DNA of 64,000 nt. It comes from Acestrorhynchus altus (taxonomy: Eukaryota > Chordata > Actinopteri > Characiformes > Acestrorhynchidae). Location: assembly GCA_034509495.1 (NCBI GenBank), contig CM067523.1, positions 5,519,996 to 5,583,995 on the forward strand, written 5' to 3'. This document shows, piece by piece, positions 62,886-64,000 of the stretch; position 1 is the stretch's first letter; each line of letters begins with the position of its first letter. Below the pieces are notes generated by a model. That model had not been told where the DNA came from and ran no database searches. It saw only the letters and a list, made by a program, of their open reading frames with translations. The position numbers were made by a program, and so were the translations under genes.

Positions 62886-64000
62886 TATGTGATCTGATGA
62901 GTCTTAATGTGGTTGAGTAATAGAGGCAGAACATTAATTATCATTGTAAAACAAACCCAAGCCTAATGTGTTCATGAATATTTGTCTTTAACTTGACCAA
63001 TCCCTATCATTTGTTGGACCTAGTCAAATTTGTGTTAAGTATTAAACCTGTATGTTTTTGTGTGTGCATTCATATACAGCACGATTGAAAAGTTTTCAAT
63101 TAGTTTCCAATAATATGAAATCTATTTTCTTGTGGATACATGTATAAGATGATCCATGATGCTTAATATAGGTTTAAATCAAGGTAAAGGTAACTGAAAG
63201 TTGAAAAAAACTGCAAAAATAGAATTAAATAGAAATACAGATGGATAAATACAGTTAAATACAAATTAAAAAGTGAATTCTTTAGGAATTCTTTAAATTG
63301 GAGTGACACGTTAGTCCACGTTCAGACATAGGAAAGTGGAATTGGAGAATGTTTGGCTTTATTAGATGTTTATTTTTATATTAGAGTAAACGAAGCACCA
63401 AGAGTCAGTTGTACAACAGACAAAAGTAGAGAAATAGTAAAAAGAAATTTTGCTTCAGGAAGTGTTTCTTCAGTTTTGCAGGTGCCATATTTGCCTCAGG
63501 CATTTTACGTGGTTTGTTTTTCCATTTCCTGGACAGAGCTGTGCTCCTGTTACTGTCTGTCAAGCAAAGCAGGCATGAGGCTCAACATCTAATCAGACAT
63601 TTTATGTGTCAAAATAACCAGCGCGTTACATTAATTTGAAGATATGAACGTCTGAATCATAAAGAGCAACTACTGAGCACTGAAAGACACTATCCAGGAT
63701 GTAGGCAAATGTGTCTGCATCAGCCATATAGAGAACAATGCATCAGTTGGTGTACCACAAAATGTAAACCACTGCTAAGCCTCAAGAATGAGAAGTTGAA
63801 GTTATAGTCTATTAGGATGTGTATAAGAATGCATGAAGAGGTTTGGGACCAAGTCATGGTGAACTGCCTTATAGGCCTAGCAGAGAAGATATGGCATTTA
63901 TACTGTTCATTATCTGTACTAAAGTCACATTATGTATGTAATGGTGTTGCATGTTGAATGTGTTCCAGAGGACCTTTATTTTGTTCCTCTCTCAACACAA

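Larger units (their letters stand above)
60991..64000 (+). other. smad3: smad3 intron 3, 5' part
   Basis: The intron continues past the window end. It contains a LINE relic, a SINE and a possible conserved block near 62.2 kb. 62900-64000 shows nothing recognisable; no further SMAD3 exon is seen before 64000. Confidence 0.85.

Overview
The window looks like nuclear DNA of a ray-finned (teleost) fish. It has two split vertebrate SMAD genes in long, AT-rich, repeat-dense surroundings, with many microsatellites, decayed Tc1-like transposons, small inverted-repeat elements (MITEs) and tRNA-derived SINEs. Several of the SINEs and MITEs resemble families I associate with characiform and siluriform fishes; that narrower placement is from memory and weak.

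Layout. 1-5040: repeat-rich flank with no gene recognised. 5041-21112: smad6, the inhibitory SMAD of the BMP/TGF-beta pathway, complete on the + strand. Its four coding exons (5777-6569, 8443-8499, 8640-8717, 20159-20700) join in frame to 489 residues; a promoter with a perfect palindromic SMAD-binding element lies upstream and a polyadenylation signal downstream. 21113-41990: about 21 kb of intergenic DNA with transposon relics, microsatellites and one small ORF of unknown status. 41991-64000: the 5' part of smad3, a receptor-regulated SMAD, also on the + strand. Exons 42607-42809, 60545-60738 and 60856-60990 encode the whole MH1 DNA-binding domain and the start of the linker. The remaining exons lie beyond the window.

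Biology. SMAD3 carries activin/TGF-beta signals from receptor to DNA, and SMAD6 mainly damps BMP signalling by binding receptors and R-SMADs and recruiting Smurf ubiquitin ligases through its PPPPY motif. The two genes are head-to-tail neighbours, as on human chromosome 15q. Teleosts usually keep a and b copies of each; I cannot tell which pair this is.

The most notable non-coding items are the GTCTAGAC palindrome in the smad6 promoter region, a 21-bp minisatellite of about 33 units inside smad6 intron 3 that stays open in several frames, a 160-181 bp tandem repeat just inside smad3 intron 1, several MITE families with clear terminal inverted repeats, and seven Tc1-like relics all antisense to the SMAD genes. 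I found no CRISPR array, operon, phage or other exotic system, and none is expected in a vertebrate locus like this.
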